A stretch of 6,914 nt of DNA from an uncultured Bacteroidaceae bacterium (GTDB lineage: Bacteria; Bacteroidota; Bacteroidia; Bacteroidales; Bacteroidaceae), in the NCBI GenBank assembly GCA_934364765.1, contig CAKRMO010000059.1:1-6914 (forward strand). Reading direction: 5' to 3'. Shown here in pieces: positions 6,102 to 6,914 of the stretch. Every line of letters starts with the position of its first letter. The first letter of the stretch is position 1. The position numbers were made by a program, and so were the translations under genes. Under the pieces are notes generated by a model, which did no database searches, was not told where the DNA came from, and worked only from the letters and a program-made list of their open reading frames with translations.

Positions 6102-6121
6102 TTTTGCCGTATTGACGTTGC

Positions 6122-6914
6122 TTAGAATATTATGGATGCCCTCACGGCGTTCTTCGAGTGGAGCGGCTGGGCTATTGGCGACAGGCTTCCGTCGCTTTCC
6201 AACATGGCGTATGGCTCGGTAAGCCCGCGCAATGAGGTTGTCCAGTATTTTGCCCCGGTGAGTTCGTTTGCGCCGGCTTGCCTTAGCAGAAGGTTTATCT
6301 TGTTCTTGCCTCCGAGGTTGTTCCAGAAGTTAATCCATTCGCCTGCCGAGGGGAGATACCAGGCGGAACACCCTTGCAGCGCAGCCGGGTAGTTGCTTGC
6401 GGCGTTTATTGCCGCATAGTCGGCGTTGCCCCTGAAATAGTTCGAGACCTCATAGCCGCGCAGGTCGGTCATCACGCTCGATGTTACGTATTTTGACGCC
6501 GAGCTTGGCAGCGTTTCGGCGTTGCACCATGCCGTGGCGCTTTCAGCCTCGCTCACAGCCATGGCGCGGGCGGTGCGATACTTGCCCTCGTTTATGTTTT
6601 CGGTGTCGTAAACGATGGCCTTTGCGTTAAACTGCGCGTCGCACAGGAATGTTCCGGCCGAGACCTTGCCCGTTGCGGTTGCGGTGTATGTCTTGCCGTT
6701 GTCGAAAGACGTAATCCTGAGCTGCGTGTCCCCCGAACTTTGCGAGCCCTCGCCTTCAAGGCTCACGTTCTCTATGATGTTCACGCCGCTTTCGAGCGTA
6801 ACCTCGCATTCAAGCACAGGCTCGGCTATAGCGTGGGCGTGGAACGCCACGTATGTGTTGCCGCCGGTGTTCACGCTGCACGAAATTTTCTCGTTGTCCT
6901 TGATTACACCCCAG
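6122..6914 (-). CDS. C-terminal part of a secreted/surface protein with DUF1566/Fib_succ-like module
   Basis: The frame stays open to the window edge (first visible residues WGVIKDNEKISC), so this is the last 263 residues of a longer protein; the true start is not visible. The GTG at 6874 is an internal valine, not a start. Visible residues about 1-105 look like beta-sandwich repeats rich in Thr, Val and Gly (LRITSFDNGKTYTATATG). From about 109 a C-terminal module begins with KYRTARAMAVSEAESATAWC, then AWYLPSAGEW near 6335-6363, KYWTTSL near 6230-6250, and a final VRASIIF. The LPSAGEW / YW-[ST]-[ST] / VR endings are typical of the DUF1566/Fib_succ-type modules found in Bacteroidota surface proteins. 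Probable cell-surface protein, ligand unknown. It ends 89 bases before the next gene and looks like a separate transcription unit. Confidence 0.7.
   Translation of the reverse strand, partial: WGVIKDNEKISCSVNTGGNTYVAFHAHAIAEPVLECEVTLESGVNIIENVSLEGEGSQSSGDTQLRITSFDNGKTYTATATGKVSAGTFLCDAQFNAKAIVYDTENINEGKYRTARAMAVSEAESATAWCNAETLPSSASKYVTSSVMTDLRGYEVSNYFRGNADYAAINAASNYPAALQGCSAWYLPSAGEWINFWNNLGGKNKINLLLRQAGANELTGAKYWTTSLRGLTEPYAMLESDGSLSPIAQPLHSKNAVRASIIF

Noticed and set aside
6092..6108. The 6 bp inverted repeat as a terminator for the right-hand gene
   Set aside because: The stem is short and A/T-rich, and the minus strand continues with ACCAGCC rather than a T-tract.
6122..6874. The GTG at 6874 as the true start of the right-hand gene
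   Set aside because: The reading frame continues upstream to the window edge with similar protein-like sequence, and no signal peptide follows the GTG.

Overview
The window reads as chromosomal DNA from a member of Bacteroidota, most likely order Bacteroidales; the family cannot be fixed from sequence alone. Three things point there. Several genes belong to families largely confined to that phylum (DUF4199, DUF6452, DUF6048, DUF4886). The only convincing promoter motifs are of the Bacteroides type (TAnnTTTG). Most start codons lack a Shine-Dalgarno sequence and follow A-rich leaders. G+C is slightly above half by eye. All supported genes lie on the minus strand, so transcription runs from high to low coordinates. 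I see no tRNA, rRNA, CRISPR array, insertion sequence or integrase, and no gene-free stretch above 100 bases.

The right end (6122-6914) holds the C-terminal part of a secreted or surface protein whose N-terminus is off the window. It ends in a DUF1566/Fib_succ-like module. An 89-base gap follows (6033-6121), with two Bacteroides-type -7 promoter elements.

From about 6032 down to 59 lie eight genes packed as one apparent operon: DUF4199 membrane protein, GT2 glycosyltransferase with two C-terminal membrane helices, DUF6452 lipoprotein, DUF6048 outer-membrane-type protein, MntP manganese exporter, ApbE flavin transferase, Crp/Fnr-family regulator and DUF4886 SGNH-type hydrolase. Junctions are +2, -29, -41, +19, +12, -4 and +57 bases, where negative values are overlaps. 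A perfect hairpin at 1-19, just past the last stop codon, may be the terminator, but the bases that would carry its U-tract are outside the window.

Most products act at the cell envelope: lipid-linked sugar synthesis, a lipoprotein/barrel pair, manganese export and periplasmic flavinylation. A transcription factor is translationally coupled to apbE. The DUF4199-GT2 and DUF6452-DUF6048 pairs are the least understood parts. No wholly new system is demonstrable here; the most promising leads are those two pairs and the mntP-apbE-crp block.
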